Made by a program: the position numbers and the translations under genes. DNA of 64,000 nucleotides, from positions 1,550,001 to 1,614,000 of the forward strand of contig CAWJPA010000007.1 of assembly GCA_963844655.1 (NCBI GenBank). Reading direction: 5' to 3'. The stretch is from JASHPR01 sp963844655 (GTDB taxonomy: Bacteria; Actinomycetota; Actinomycetes; Streptosporangiales; Streptosporangiaceae). The notes under the pieces are model-generated. The model did not search any database and was not told where the DNA came from. It saw only the letters and a program-made list of their open reading frames with translations. Positions 57,186-64,000 of the stretch are shown one piece after another (positions within the stretch are counted from its first letter, which is position 1; each line of letters begins with the position of its first letter).

Positions 57186-57982
57186 TCATCTGGCTCGGCT
57201 CAGTGCTCCCGCCCTGGTCGCGGCGCCGTCGAAGTAGTCGTCGAGCTCCCGGATCCCGGAGGCGGCGAGCACCTCCTCGCCCGCGGGCGCGCCCGGTATC
57301 CGGGCCGTCCGCGCCGGGCCCCGGCCGGGGCGCCCGGTCAGCAGTTCCACGTCCAGCGCGCCGGGCCCGGTGTCGGTCAGGTCGGGTACCTGCGAGGCGC
57401 CGAAATGGCCGCCCCTGGCCCACAGCCGCCGGTCCCGGCAGGTGGAGTGGCCGAGCGGGAACGGGGCCGGCGGCCGGCCGGCCACTGCCGCGGGACGTCC
57501 CAGCAGTCGAGCCAGTCCAGGATCTGATGATGGCCCCGCATGGGAAGCAGGGTAAACGGGTCCCAGGCAAAGGCCACGACGCAGATCTGGAGGCACACCC
57601 GTCCCTCGGCATTGACCTCGGCGATCACGTCTCCCGTCGACCCGCCCGCGGCGCTGGCGGCGGCTCCGCGCTGCATCGGCCCCACCAGGGCGCCGGCGTG
57701 CGGCCGCACCGGCGCCAGCTGGTTCGGGCCGTCGGGCCAGCCCAGTGACCGCGCGGCCCGCATGATCGGAATCAGCTGCACGACCTCGCCGTGGATCGGA
57801 TTCCAGACCAGGTGACAGGCCCGGCCGAGCTGAGCCAGGCGCTGCGCCGCCGATCTGGCCGATACCGTCCGCGGGTCGGCGCCGAGCACCTGCCACACGG
57901 CACGGGGTGCACCGCCCTTCAGCGGCCCGCCATCAATCGCTCCCCGGATGCGCCCTGCCCCAGGCATCCACGCGTTACTCAC
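57186..57982 (-). pseudogene. Conserved actinobacterial protein of unknown function, frameshifted
   Basis: GTG at 57982 with AGAGGAG upstream opens a frame through VWQVLGADPRTVSARSAAQRLAQLGRACHLVWNP and MRGHHQILDWLDCWDVPRQWPAG. The expected continuation, PAPFPLGHSTCRDRRLWARGGHFGASQVP, lies in another frame down to the TGA at 57186. The shift is in the repetitive CCGGCCGGCCGCCGG stretch near 57465-57480. Corrected, the protein is about 265 residues. I know similar proteins only as conserved hypotheticals; the Trp/His-rich core hints at a small enzyme. An assembly indel is as likely as a mutation. Confidence 0.65.
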
Positions 57983-58132
57983 TGCGCTCCTCTCAATTGC
58001 GGCGCATCGGCCAGCCGCCCGATCCTCTCTACCTACCTACGTCAGCCCAGGGGATTAGTCCAGACCCCAATCCGGGGGCGGCTTTCGGTCCGGGCGGCGC
58101 CATTCCCGGTGCGCCCCTAACCCGCTCCGGGC

Positions 58133-58885
58133 TCAGCCGGCGGGCGCCGCCTCCCTGGCCCGCCTGGACCGCGCCGCCCGGCGTAGCAGACCCACGTAAG
58201 GAGCCCGGCAATTGCGGTCATACCAGACGCCGAGCCTGCCGCCGACGATGCCGAGGCCGAGGGCCAGCACCGCGGGGGTGAGCACACCCCCCGAGGGCGT
58301 GAACACGCCGGCCGGGGGGGCAGGGTGACTTATGTCATAGAGCACGCGCGGATCGGACGTGTTGTAGGCGAGCCGCACCAGCGTGATCCCGAGCGGTGGC
58401 TCCCTGGCCACGTCGACCGGCCTGACGTAGCTGTGCCCCGACACCGTCCACGATCCCTGGCACGCCGCCCGGCCCGTCTCGGGCCGGCACGCGAAGACCA
58501 GCACGTCCGCCACGGCGGTGCGCGGCGCCGGATGCGCGGCATGGCGGACGGCGGCTGCGAGACACACGGACGCGGCCAGCAGCGGCAGGTAAACGACCGC
58601 GGCCGCGCCCGAGCCGGGCAGCAGGCGGCGACGGCGCAGGGCCCGGGGCGGGCCCTGCGGGTGCTGCAGGAGCGCGTGCCGGGCGCGACGGTGGGCCAGG
58701 CCGACCCCGGCCAGCAGCCCGCCGCCGGCCAGCACCGTCAGGACGGCCGCCACGGTGAACAGCAGGCGGCCCGCGGTGGCCGCACCGAGCACCGCCAGCG
58801 CCGTCGCGGAGATCAGCGCGTAGGCGGTGAGCAGCCCGAGTCCCTGGCGCATCCAGCGCAGAGCGGTGAACGCCGATTGCTGCAC
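58133..58885 (-). CDS. Membrane protein with extracytoplasmic loop, unknown function
   Basis: The 250-residue protein has four TM helices (about 17-38, 40-65, 95-115, 205-225), a basic loop between helices 2 and 3, and an extracytoplasmic region (about 118-200) with two Cys (FACRPETGRAACQGSW) likely bridged. The terminal GVWYDRNCRAPYVGLLRRAARSRRAR is basic. I recognise no family. The start is a GTG at 58885; the gene diverges from the phosphotransferase gene. Confidence 0.6.
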   Translation of the reverse strand: MQQSAFTALRWMRQGLGLLTAYALISATALAVLGAATAGRLLFTVAAVLTVLAGGGLLAGVGLAHRRARHALLQHPQGPPRALRRRRLLPGSGAAAVVYLPLLAASVCLAAAVRHAAHPAPRTAVADVLVFACRPETGRAACQGSWTVSGHSYVRPVDVAREPPLGITLVRLAYNTSDPRVLYDISHPAPPAGVFTPSGGVLTPAVLALGLGIVGGRLGVWYDRNCRAPYVGLLRRAARSRRAREAAPAG

Positions 58886-58969
58886 GTGGCCGTCGACTTC
58901 CCGGCCCCCCGGATCAGGCTAGCCCCGGGGTGGTCCCGAGTGCCCGCATCGGGCGATATCTTCTGCGGC

Positions 58970-60028
58970 ATGACAACCGATGGTGTTCCCGGAATCGCGG
59001 ATGCCGCGGCGCTGGCCCGGTGGCTGGACGCGAATGGCGTGGCCAGCGGTGAGCTCGGCGGCATCGAGCTGATCGCGGGCGGCCGCTCCAACCTCACCTA
59101 CCGCGTGGACGCCGGCGGATCCCGCCTGGTGCTGCGGCGGCCGCCGCTGGGGCACGTGCTGCCCACCGCCCACGACATGACCAGGGAGTTCCGGGTGCTG
59201 ACCGCGCTGCACGGCACCGATATACCGGTCCCGGCTCCGCTGGCCATCTGCGACGACCTGGACGTCATCGGCGCGCCGTTCTACGTCATGGAGTACGTGG
59301 ACGGCCTGGTGCTGCGCACCCGGGAGGACGGCGAGCAGCTCACCCTCGACCAGGGGCGGCAGCTCTCGGAGCGGCTGGCCGGGATGCTGGCGGCGATCCA
59401 CGCCGTGGACATCGACGGCCCCGGGCTGGCCGGCTTCGGCCGCCCGGACGGGTACCTGGCCCGCCAGCTGGCCCGCTGGCAGCGGCAGTGGGAGCTGTCG
59501 GTGACCAGGGAGATGCCCGGTTACGACCGGCTGGTCGACCGGCTGAGCGCCGGGCTGCCGGACGGCGGCGACCACGCGCTGGTCCACGGCGACTTCCGGC
59601 TGGACAACATGCTGGTCACCCTCGGCGCCCAGCCGGCGATCGAGGCCGTCGTCGACTGGGAGATGTCCACGCTCGGCGATCCGCTGGCGGACCTGGGCCT
59701 GACCCTTATCTACTGGGCGGATCCTGATGACGCGGAATGGCTGGACATCAACGTCGGGGCGGCGGTCACGGCTCGGCCCGGGTTCTTCAGCCGGGCCGAG
59801 CTGGCCCGCAGGTACGCGGAGCTGACCGGCCGGGACCTGTCCGGCATCGGCTACTACATGGCGTTCGGCTGCTTCAAGCTGGCGGTGGTCCTGGAGGGCA
59901 TTCACGCCAGGTTCCTGCAGAACAAGACCGTGGGTGAGGGCTTCGAGCGCGAAGGCCCGGCCGTGCCGGTGCTGATCTCCCGCGCGCATCAGATGCTCGA
60001 CACCGGCCTGGACGGCGGTATCGGCTGA
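58970..60028 (+). CDS. APH-type phosphotransferase family protein
   Basis: The 352-residue protein has LIAGGRSNLTYRVDAGGSRLVLRRPPLG (N-lobe), ALVHGDFRLDNMLV (catalytic Asp) and AVVDWEMSTLGDPLADLG (metal DWE), the layout of the actinobacterial phosphotransferases related to the N-terminal domain of human ACAD10/11. Those kinases phosphorylate hydroxyacyl-CoA derivatives. Substrate not determinable here. The ATG at 58970 is chosen; a longer open frame begins upstream within the divergent gene. Confidence 0.88.
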   Translation: MTTDGVPGIADAAALARWLDANGVASGELGGIELIAGGRSNLTYRVDAGGSRLVLRRPPLGHVLPTAHDMTREFRVLTALHGTDIPVPAPLAICDDLDVIGAPFYVMEYVDGLVLRTREDGEQLTLDQGRQLSERLAGMLAAIHAVDIDGPGLAGFGRPDGYLARQLARWQRQWELSVTREMPGYDRLVDRLSAGLPDGGDHALVHGDFRLDNMLVTLGAQPAIEAVVDWEMSTLGDPLADLGLTLIYWADPDDAEWLDINVGAAVTARPGFFSRAELARRYAELTGRDLSGIGYYMAFGCFKLAVVLEGIHARFLQNKTVGEGFEREGPAVPVLISRAHQMLDTGLDGGIG

Positions 60029-60061
60029 GCGCCGAGATCCGGATTCCCCCGAAAGATTGAG

Positions 60062-60094
60062 TGAGGCCCGGCGCCCCGCTCTCGCCGGGCCTCA
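60062..60094. terminator. Strong hairpin after phosphotransferase gene
   Basis: TGAGGCCCGGCG (60062-60073) pairs perfectly with CGCCGGGCCTCA (60083-60094) around a 9-nt loop. There is only a short AT stretch after it. It lies 33 bp past the phosphotransferase stop and before the convergent gene's end. Confidence 0.65.
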
Positions 60095-60190
60095 TAAATG
60101 TTGACGCGCATCGCGCGTGGGCGGTTCACAAGAATTGGCAGGGAACGTGGTTTGTTTTTGGCGGCGGAGGCGAAACCGCCTGCCAGGTGA

Positions 60191-61981
60191 TCACGGGGCG
60201 GTGCAGCCGGTCTGGCAGATCCGGCGTGAGACGGCCTGGAAGAACACCCGGGCGATCTGATCCGGGCTGGTGACCTGGTAGGCGGCGCCGCCGCCGGCCG
60301 TGGCGATCTGCTGTAGCGCGGTGAAGTTGGCCTTGGTGCCGAGGACGACGATGATCAGCTCAACCGGCTTGGCCGAGTTGTACAGCTGGCGGAGCTGGCT
60401 CACCAGCGAGGCCGTGGGCAGGTCACCGGGTGCGAGGCCCACGCCGGCGGTCATGACGATGACCGCGTTGGTGAACTTCGGCTGGTAGCTGGCCACCATC
60501 TGCTTGTAGGCGGCCAGGATGGCCTGGTTCAGCGCGAGCGGTGTGTTGGCCAGCGGGAGCAGGGACGAGTCGATCTGCACGAGCTGCTGACGCCGGCTGA
60601 TCAGTCCCAGCTTGTCGGGCAGCGGCCCGACCGGGACCAGCTGCTTGTAGGGCAGGTTGCCGCTGACCTTGTCCGCCATCTCCCACAGGCCGATCTGGGC
60701 GCTGTCAGGGAACAGCGTCAGCCCCAGGTTCGCGGTCTGGGCCAGCGCCTGCTCCAGGGTCAGGCTGCCCACGCCGGACGGCGCGCCCATGGCCGCCGAG
60801 GTGTCCACCAGCGTGAGATCCCGCGAGCCGATCTGGAGCTTGTTCCAGGCCTGCAGCACGGTCTGCGCCTCGGCGGGCGTGGCCGCCGGGGCCAGGATCA
60901 GCGGCTGCTCGGCGATCCCGTCGGCCGCGGGGATGGTGTTCCCGACCCCGCTGGCCGACCGGAAGCCGTAGTAGCGGACCACCGTGGCGGTGAAGGTCTG
61001 CCGCAGTGCCGCGCCGAACTGCCGGGCCGCCTGCTGCTCGGCCGGGGTGGTCGAGGTGATGAGGTAGGGGTAATCGAGCTCCGGGGTACCGAGCGCGGCA
61101 TCGGAGCCGGACGGGTACTGGGCGGCCAGCGGCTGGTGCGGATGGGCCGCGTCATAGGCCAGGACCGCCTGCTCGGAGGTCACTGTGACCGGCCGCGCGC
61201 TCAGCGGCGGCAGGGCCTGGACAGAGAACGCCGCCAGCGATGCCGGGTCGCTGAACTGCGCCGACGACTGGGCCGAGAACGCGAACTTGGTGAGGCGGGT
61301 GCGCGCGGCCGGGCCGCTGCCGAGCAGCCTGCTCATCTCGACCAGGGAGGCCAGCCCGGCGGCGCTCTGCGTGGGGTCCGGCAGGTCCACCCGGAGCCCT
61401 AGCGCCGCTGGCGGCCCGCCCACGGATCCCGGCAGCAGGAAATTCCAGCCCACCGCGTTGTTGAACGAGGGAACCTTGGCCGCCGCAGGCGCCGGCATCA
61501 CGATCATGAGCGGCGACCGGGCCACGACGATCCCGGTGGTCTGGAGCCGCTGCGCCCCGAGCGGGAACGCGCGCGCCACGTCCACCCACAGGCTCGAATC
61601 GGGGACCCAGGCGTCCACCGAGGGCAGGCCGCGGCTGCTGGCCTGGCCATCGACCTGGGCCGCGACCGTCGCCGGCGGCGCCTCGGTGACCTGCACCTCG
61701 ATGCAGCGCCCGTCCACCTGGTGACTCTGCCGGTTGAAGATCCTGCCGACCCGCTGAATGGCCGGGGAGATGTCATCCGACGCGGCCACGTTGACCAGGA
61801 GCGGGTGGTTGTTGCAGGTCGTACGGGCCACGACGGCCTGGGCGGTGAGCGTGGCCATGAGGATGACGGCGATCCCTACCGCGGCCACCACCAGGAGCTT
61901 CACGCTGAGCCGGCGCTCACGCCCGCGCTGGCTGACGGGGCCCCACGGATCGCGCTCACCACGGGGGGTGCTTGGGTTCAC
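60191..61981 (-). CDS. Membrane-anchored solute-binding and VWA-type domain protein
   Basis: From the GTG at 61981 (GAGG six bases upstream) the protein has 596 residues: a TM helix at about 27-50, an extracytoplasmic solute-binding-like domain (about 55-345; VNVAASDDISPAIQRVGRIFN and VPSFNNAVGWNFLLPG), and a VWA-type domain (about 370-590). The VWA part starts RDLTLVDTSAAMG, a variant of the DxSxS MIDAS (DTSAA), and includes NAVIVMTAGVGL. The binding/VWA fusion is common in actinomycetes but has no settled role; metal-dependent binding at the cell surface is an inference. Confidence 0.75.
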   Translation of the reverse strand: MNPSTPRGERDPWGPVSQRGRERRLSVKLLVVAAVGIAVILMATLTAQAVVARTTCNNHPLLVNVAASDDISPAIQRVGRIFNRQSHQVDGRCIEVQVTEAPPATVAAQVDGQASSRGLPSVDAWVPDSSLWVDVARAFPLGAQRLQTTGIVVARSPLMIVMPAPAAAKVPSFNNAVGWNFLLPGSVGGPPAALGLRVDLPDPTQSAAGLASLVEMSRLLGSGPAARTRLTKFAFSAQSSAQFSDPASLAAFSVQALPPLSARPVTVTSEQAVLAYDAAHPHQPLAAQYPSGSDAALGTPELDYPYLITSTTPAEQQAARQFGAALRQTFTATVVRYYGFRSASGVGNTIPAADGIAEQPLILAPAATPAEAQTVLQAWNKLQIGSRDLTLVDTSAAMGAPSGVGSLTLEQALAQTANLGLTLFPDSAQIGLWEMADKVSGNLPYKQLVPVGPLPDKLGLISRRQQLVQIDSSLLPLANTPLALNQAILAAYKQMVASYQPKFTNAVIVMTAGVGLAPGDLPTASLVSQLRQLYNSAKPVELIIVVLGTKANFTALQQIATAGGGAAYQVTSPDQIARVFFQAVSRRICQTGCTAP

Positions 61982-62069
61982 AGGTGTCCTCGATCTTGCG
62001 GTCGTGCTGGCCCAGCGTCGCTCCGACGAGAGCCGCGTTCCCGGCGAGCCTGTCCCCCAGCCGAACATG

Positions 62070-62075
62070 ACTATA
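62070..62075 (-). promoter_or_regulatory. Possible -10 box upstream of the solute-binding/VWA gene
   Basis: TATAGT on the minus strand is a near-consensus -10 element, 88 bp upstream of the GTG at 61981. No good -35 is seen at the usual distance. The remainder of this 231-bp gap is low in recognisable signals. Confidence 0.3.
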
Positions 62076-62212
62076 TCGGACTGTCAGTCACACATCAGGC
62101 GACTTCCCCGGCTGTATTGCTCCGGGGGGACGGCCCCCCAGACCCCCCCGCGCCCCATCCGCTCGGGCCAGCTCCGGCCGGCCGTCGCGGCTGGCTCGGG
62201 CAGACTGGTTGG

Positions 62213-63028
62213 GTGACCAGCCAGGTTCCGGTGGGCGACGCGGCCGACCCGCGTCTCGCGGACTACGTCCGCCTGACCGACGTGCACCTGCGCCGGAGCC
62301 TGGAGGCGTCGCACGGGCTGTTCGTCGCCGAGGGCGAGAAGGTGATCAGGCGCGCGATCACCGCGGGCTACCCGGCACGGTCGCTGCTGCTCACCCGGGA
62401 CACGCTGAGCGGGCTCGCGGACCTGGCCAGCGGCTTCCCCGGGCCCGTGTACGTGGTCTCGCAGGAGATCGCCAGGGAGCTGACCGGCTACCGGGTTCAC
62501 CGCGGCGCCCTGGCCTCGATGCGGCGCCGCCCGGTTCCGCCGGTCGCCGACGTGATCGCGGGTGCGCGCCGCATCGTCGTGCTCGAGGACATGGTGGACC
62601 ACACGAACGTCGGGGCGATCTTCCGGTGCACGGCCGCGCTCGGGTTTGACGCGGTCGTGCTGGCGCCGCGCTGCGCCGACCCGCTCTACCGGCGCGCGGT
62701 CCGGGTGTCCATGGGCGCGGTGTTCGCCGTGCCCTACGCCCGGATGGACGACTGGCGGGAGGGCCTGTGCCGCCTCCGGGCCGACGGGTTCCGCCTGCTC
62801 GCGCTGACCCCGGCGGCGGACGCGGCGCCGATCGGCGAGGTGCTGGCCAGCCTGGCGCCGGGCACCAGGCTCGCCCTGCTGCTCGGCGCCGAGGGGGAGG
62901 GCCTGTCGGCTCGCTGGCTCGGCCAGGCTGACCTGTGCGTGCGAATACCGATGAGCCGGGGGGTGGACTCGCTCAACGTCGCGTCCGCGGCGGCCATCGC
63001 CTGCTACGCCCTGTCCGGTGGTGCCTAG
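62213..63028 (+). CDS. SpoU/TrmH-family RNA 2'-O-methyltransferase
   Basis: The 271-residue protein has an N-terminal substrate-binding domain (about 10-105; SHGLFVAEGEKVIRRAI) and the SPOUT knot: DHTNVGAIFRCTAALGFDAVVL (motif 1), LLLGAEGEGLS (motif 2) and IPMSRGVDSLNVASAAAI (motif 3). These methylate ribose 2'-OH in rRNA or tRNA. The first usable start is a GTG at 62213, without a clear ribosome site, so it may be leaderless. Its stop overlaps the convergent GNAT gene. Confidence 0.92.
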   Translation: MTSQVPVGDAADPRLADYVRLTDVHLRRSLEASHGLFVAEGEKVIRRAITAGYPARSLLLTRDTLSGLADLASGFPGPVYVVSQEIARELTGYRVHRGALASMRRRPVPPVADVIAGARRIVVLEDMVDHTNVGAIFRCTAALGFDAVVLAPRCADPLYRRAVRVSMGAVFAVPYARMDDWREGLCRLRADGFRLLALTPAADAAPIGEVLASLAPGTRLALLLGAEGEGLSARWLGQADLCVRIPMSRGVDSLNVASAAAIACYALSGGA

Positions 63029-63627
63029 CCCAGCCGCATGCCGAACACGTGGAACTCGCTGTCGGCGTGCAGGCTGCTGAATCCCATGTGCGAGAAGAAG
63101 CCCTGGCCGTGCACGTTCCTGGCCCGCGCCCCGAGGTGGACGCCGCGCGACCCGCGGTCCCGCAGCGCCGCGAGCTGCAGCTCAATGAGCTGGCGGCCGT
63201 TCCCGCCGCCCTGGAACCGGGGCAGCAGATCGATATGCAAGTGCGAGGGATAGTCGGCCATGAGGTCCTCGTCGACCTCCCACGGATGGTGGATCTTGTC
63301 GGTGACCTGCTCGTCCCGCGTCCAGCGCCCGCGGCCCGCGGCATCGGGCTCGGGGTAGCGCTGCCGCAGGGCCGGCCACCAGTCCCGCTCCAGGCGCTGC
63401 TCGAACGCCCGGCTGTCCAGTGCGCCCAGGCAGTAGCCCCCCACCCCGGCCCCGTCCTCGGCCACGAACGCCAGCGCGGGCTCGAACACCCCGTACGGGG
63501 CCGCGTACACGTGCCCGAGCAGGTCCGGGTCGCGGAACTGCGCGGTCGCGTCGCGGCCGCTGTCCCCGGTCTGCAGGCAGACCTCGTACAGGGCGCGCAG
63601 GTCACTGGGCCGGTAGCCGCGGATCAC
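63025..63627 (-). CDS. GNAT-family acetyltransferase resembling the O-GlcNAcase C-terminal domain
   Basis: The 200-residue protein opens IRGYRPSDLRALYEVCLQTGDSG, then HLHIDLLPRFQGGGNGRQLIELQL (acetyl-CoA pyrophosphate loop, QGGGNG) and HLGARARNVHGQGFFSHMGF. This pattern resembles bacterial proteins related to the acetyltransferase-like domain of eukaryotic O-GlcNAcase. The GTG start overlaps the stop of the GlcNAc kinase-like gene (GTGA), so they are coupled and perhaps act on amino sugars. Confidence 0.8.
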   Translation of the reverse strand: MIRGYRPSDLRALYEVCLQTGDSGRDATAQFRDPDLLGHVYAAPYGVFEPALAFVAEDGAGVGGYCLGALDSRAFEQRLERDWWPALRQRYPEPDAAGRGRWTRDEQVTDKIHHPWEVDEDLMADYPSHLHIDLLPRFQGGGNGRQLIELQLAALRDRGSRGVHLGARARNVHGQGFFSHMGFSSLHADSEFHVFGMRLG

Positions 63628-64000
63628 AGCGGCGCGGTCCCGTCCGGGTAGGCCGCGCGGAGCCGGGCCTGGGCGGCCGGCGGCGCCCCCAGATGGTCCA
63701 GGCCGAGCAGGGCCGCGCCGGCCACCGGCGGCACGTCGACGATGCGGGGGCTGGCCAGCGGGACCTCGTCCGCGAGCCGCCGGGTAATCTCCCCGGTCAG
63801 CAGCGGATCGCGCGCGGTCAGCACCCCGCCGCCGAGCACCACGGGCACCGGCTGGCTGCCCAGGTGCAGGCGGCGAATCGCTGTGAGTGCCATTACGCAC
63901 ACCTCACCGGCCTGGTGCCGCACAATGTCCGCGGCCACGCCGTCGCCGCCTTCGGCGGTCGCGAACAGCACCGGGACCAGGCCGATGATCACGTCACGGC
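63624..64000 (-). CDS. N-acetylglucosamine kinase-like (BadF/BadG ATPase) protein, 5' end cut by window
   Basis: About 125 C-terminal residues are visible: IVRHQAGEVCVMALTAIRRLHLGSQPVPVVLGGGVLTARDPLLTG contains the adenosine-binding LGGGV block of the ASKHA GlcNAc kinase group, and VPPVAGAALLGLDHLG is the usual ending. The remainder lies beyond the window. It overlaps the GNAT gene by 4 bp. Confidence 0.8.
   Translation of the reverse strand, partial: RDVIIGLVPVLFATAEGGDGVAADIVRHQAGEVCVMALTAIRRLHLGSQPVPVVLGGGVLTARDPLLTGEITRRLADEVPLASPRIVDVPPVAGAALLGLDHLGAPPAAQARLRAAYPDGTAPL

Overview
This is a very GC-rich, gene-dense actinobacterial chromosome segment. GTG/TTG starts are frequent and 1-4 bp start/stop overlaps are common. 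Families typical of actinomycetes recur: LytR-CpsA-Psr protein, F420/deazaflavin-type nitroreductase-like protein, KstR-type operators, FtsX-type ABC systems and oligoribonuclease beside tRNA-His. The species cannot be fixed from the sequence; a soil actinomycete is my inference. No rRNA, CRISPR array or intact prophage is visible, and no gene-free stretch exceeds about 300 bp.

Layout. 1-5.1 kb: secreted phosphoesterase (cut by the window edge), small winged-helix regulator, STAS protein coupled to a fatty acid desaturase, ICMT-type methyltransferase. 5.2-10.2 kb: a plastic region with an ISL3-like remnant, a TetR/SDR/DUF1330/SDR group, a beheaded tyrosine integrase and an IS481-family element inserted at the 3' side of tRNA-Lys. 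10.3-20.0 kb: FAD oxidoreductase, low-molecular-weight phosphatase plus fructosamine kinase, sulfite oxidase, two-component system, LuxR-type regulator, LCP protein, methyltransferase. 20.1-24.0 kb: a SnoaL-like gene and a DUF1214/SDR/sulfotransferase operon, each behind a KstR-like palindrome, which points to steroid catabolism. 24.1-31.9 kb: two FtsX-like permeases and two ATPases, the second frameshifted. 31.8-34.8 kb: cysteine synthase-like enzyme, and a TetR gene divergent from DUF4389 and YCII genes across two phased palindromes.

35.0-40.5 kb: an envelope cluster. A 34-codon ORF is followed by a flippase-like protein with a pseudokinase domain, a PAP2-like protein with a kinase domain, and a PAP2 phosphatase. 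40.6-46.2 kb: small enzymes, cytochrome b-like membrane protein, CoA-transferase and acyl-CoA dehydrogenase, then two broken gene fragments lying end to end.

46.3-55.4 kb: a coherent catabolic locus. A GntR/FCD regulator faces a seven-gene minus-strand operon across a 23-bp palindrome. The operon encodes a ureohydrolase, an NCS1 permease, an Asp/Glu/hydantoin racemase, three creatininase-family amidohydrolases and a flavin-dependent monooxygenase. An M20 peptidase gene sits alongside. I infer uptake and stepwise opening of a cyclic amide or guanidino compound; the substrate is unknown. This is the best candidate for an undescribed system.

55.5-64 kb: tRNA-His with terminator, oligoribonuclease, PNPOx-family protein, a conserved unknown gene (frameshifted), a membrane protein, a phosphotransferase, a membrane-anchored solute-binding/VWA protein, a SpoU methyltransferase, and a GNAT gene overlapping a GlcNAc-kinase-like gene cut by the window end. 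At least three frameshifts interrupt otherwise well-conserved genes (about 9.1, 31.65 and 57.47 kb); these could be assembly indels or true decay.
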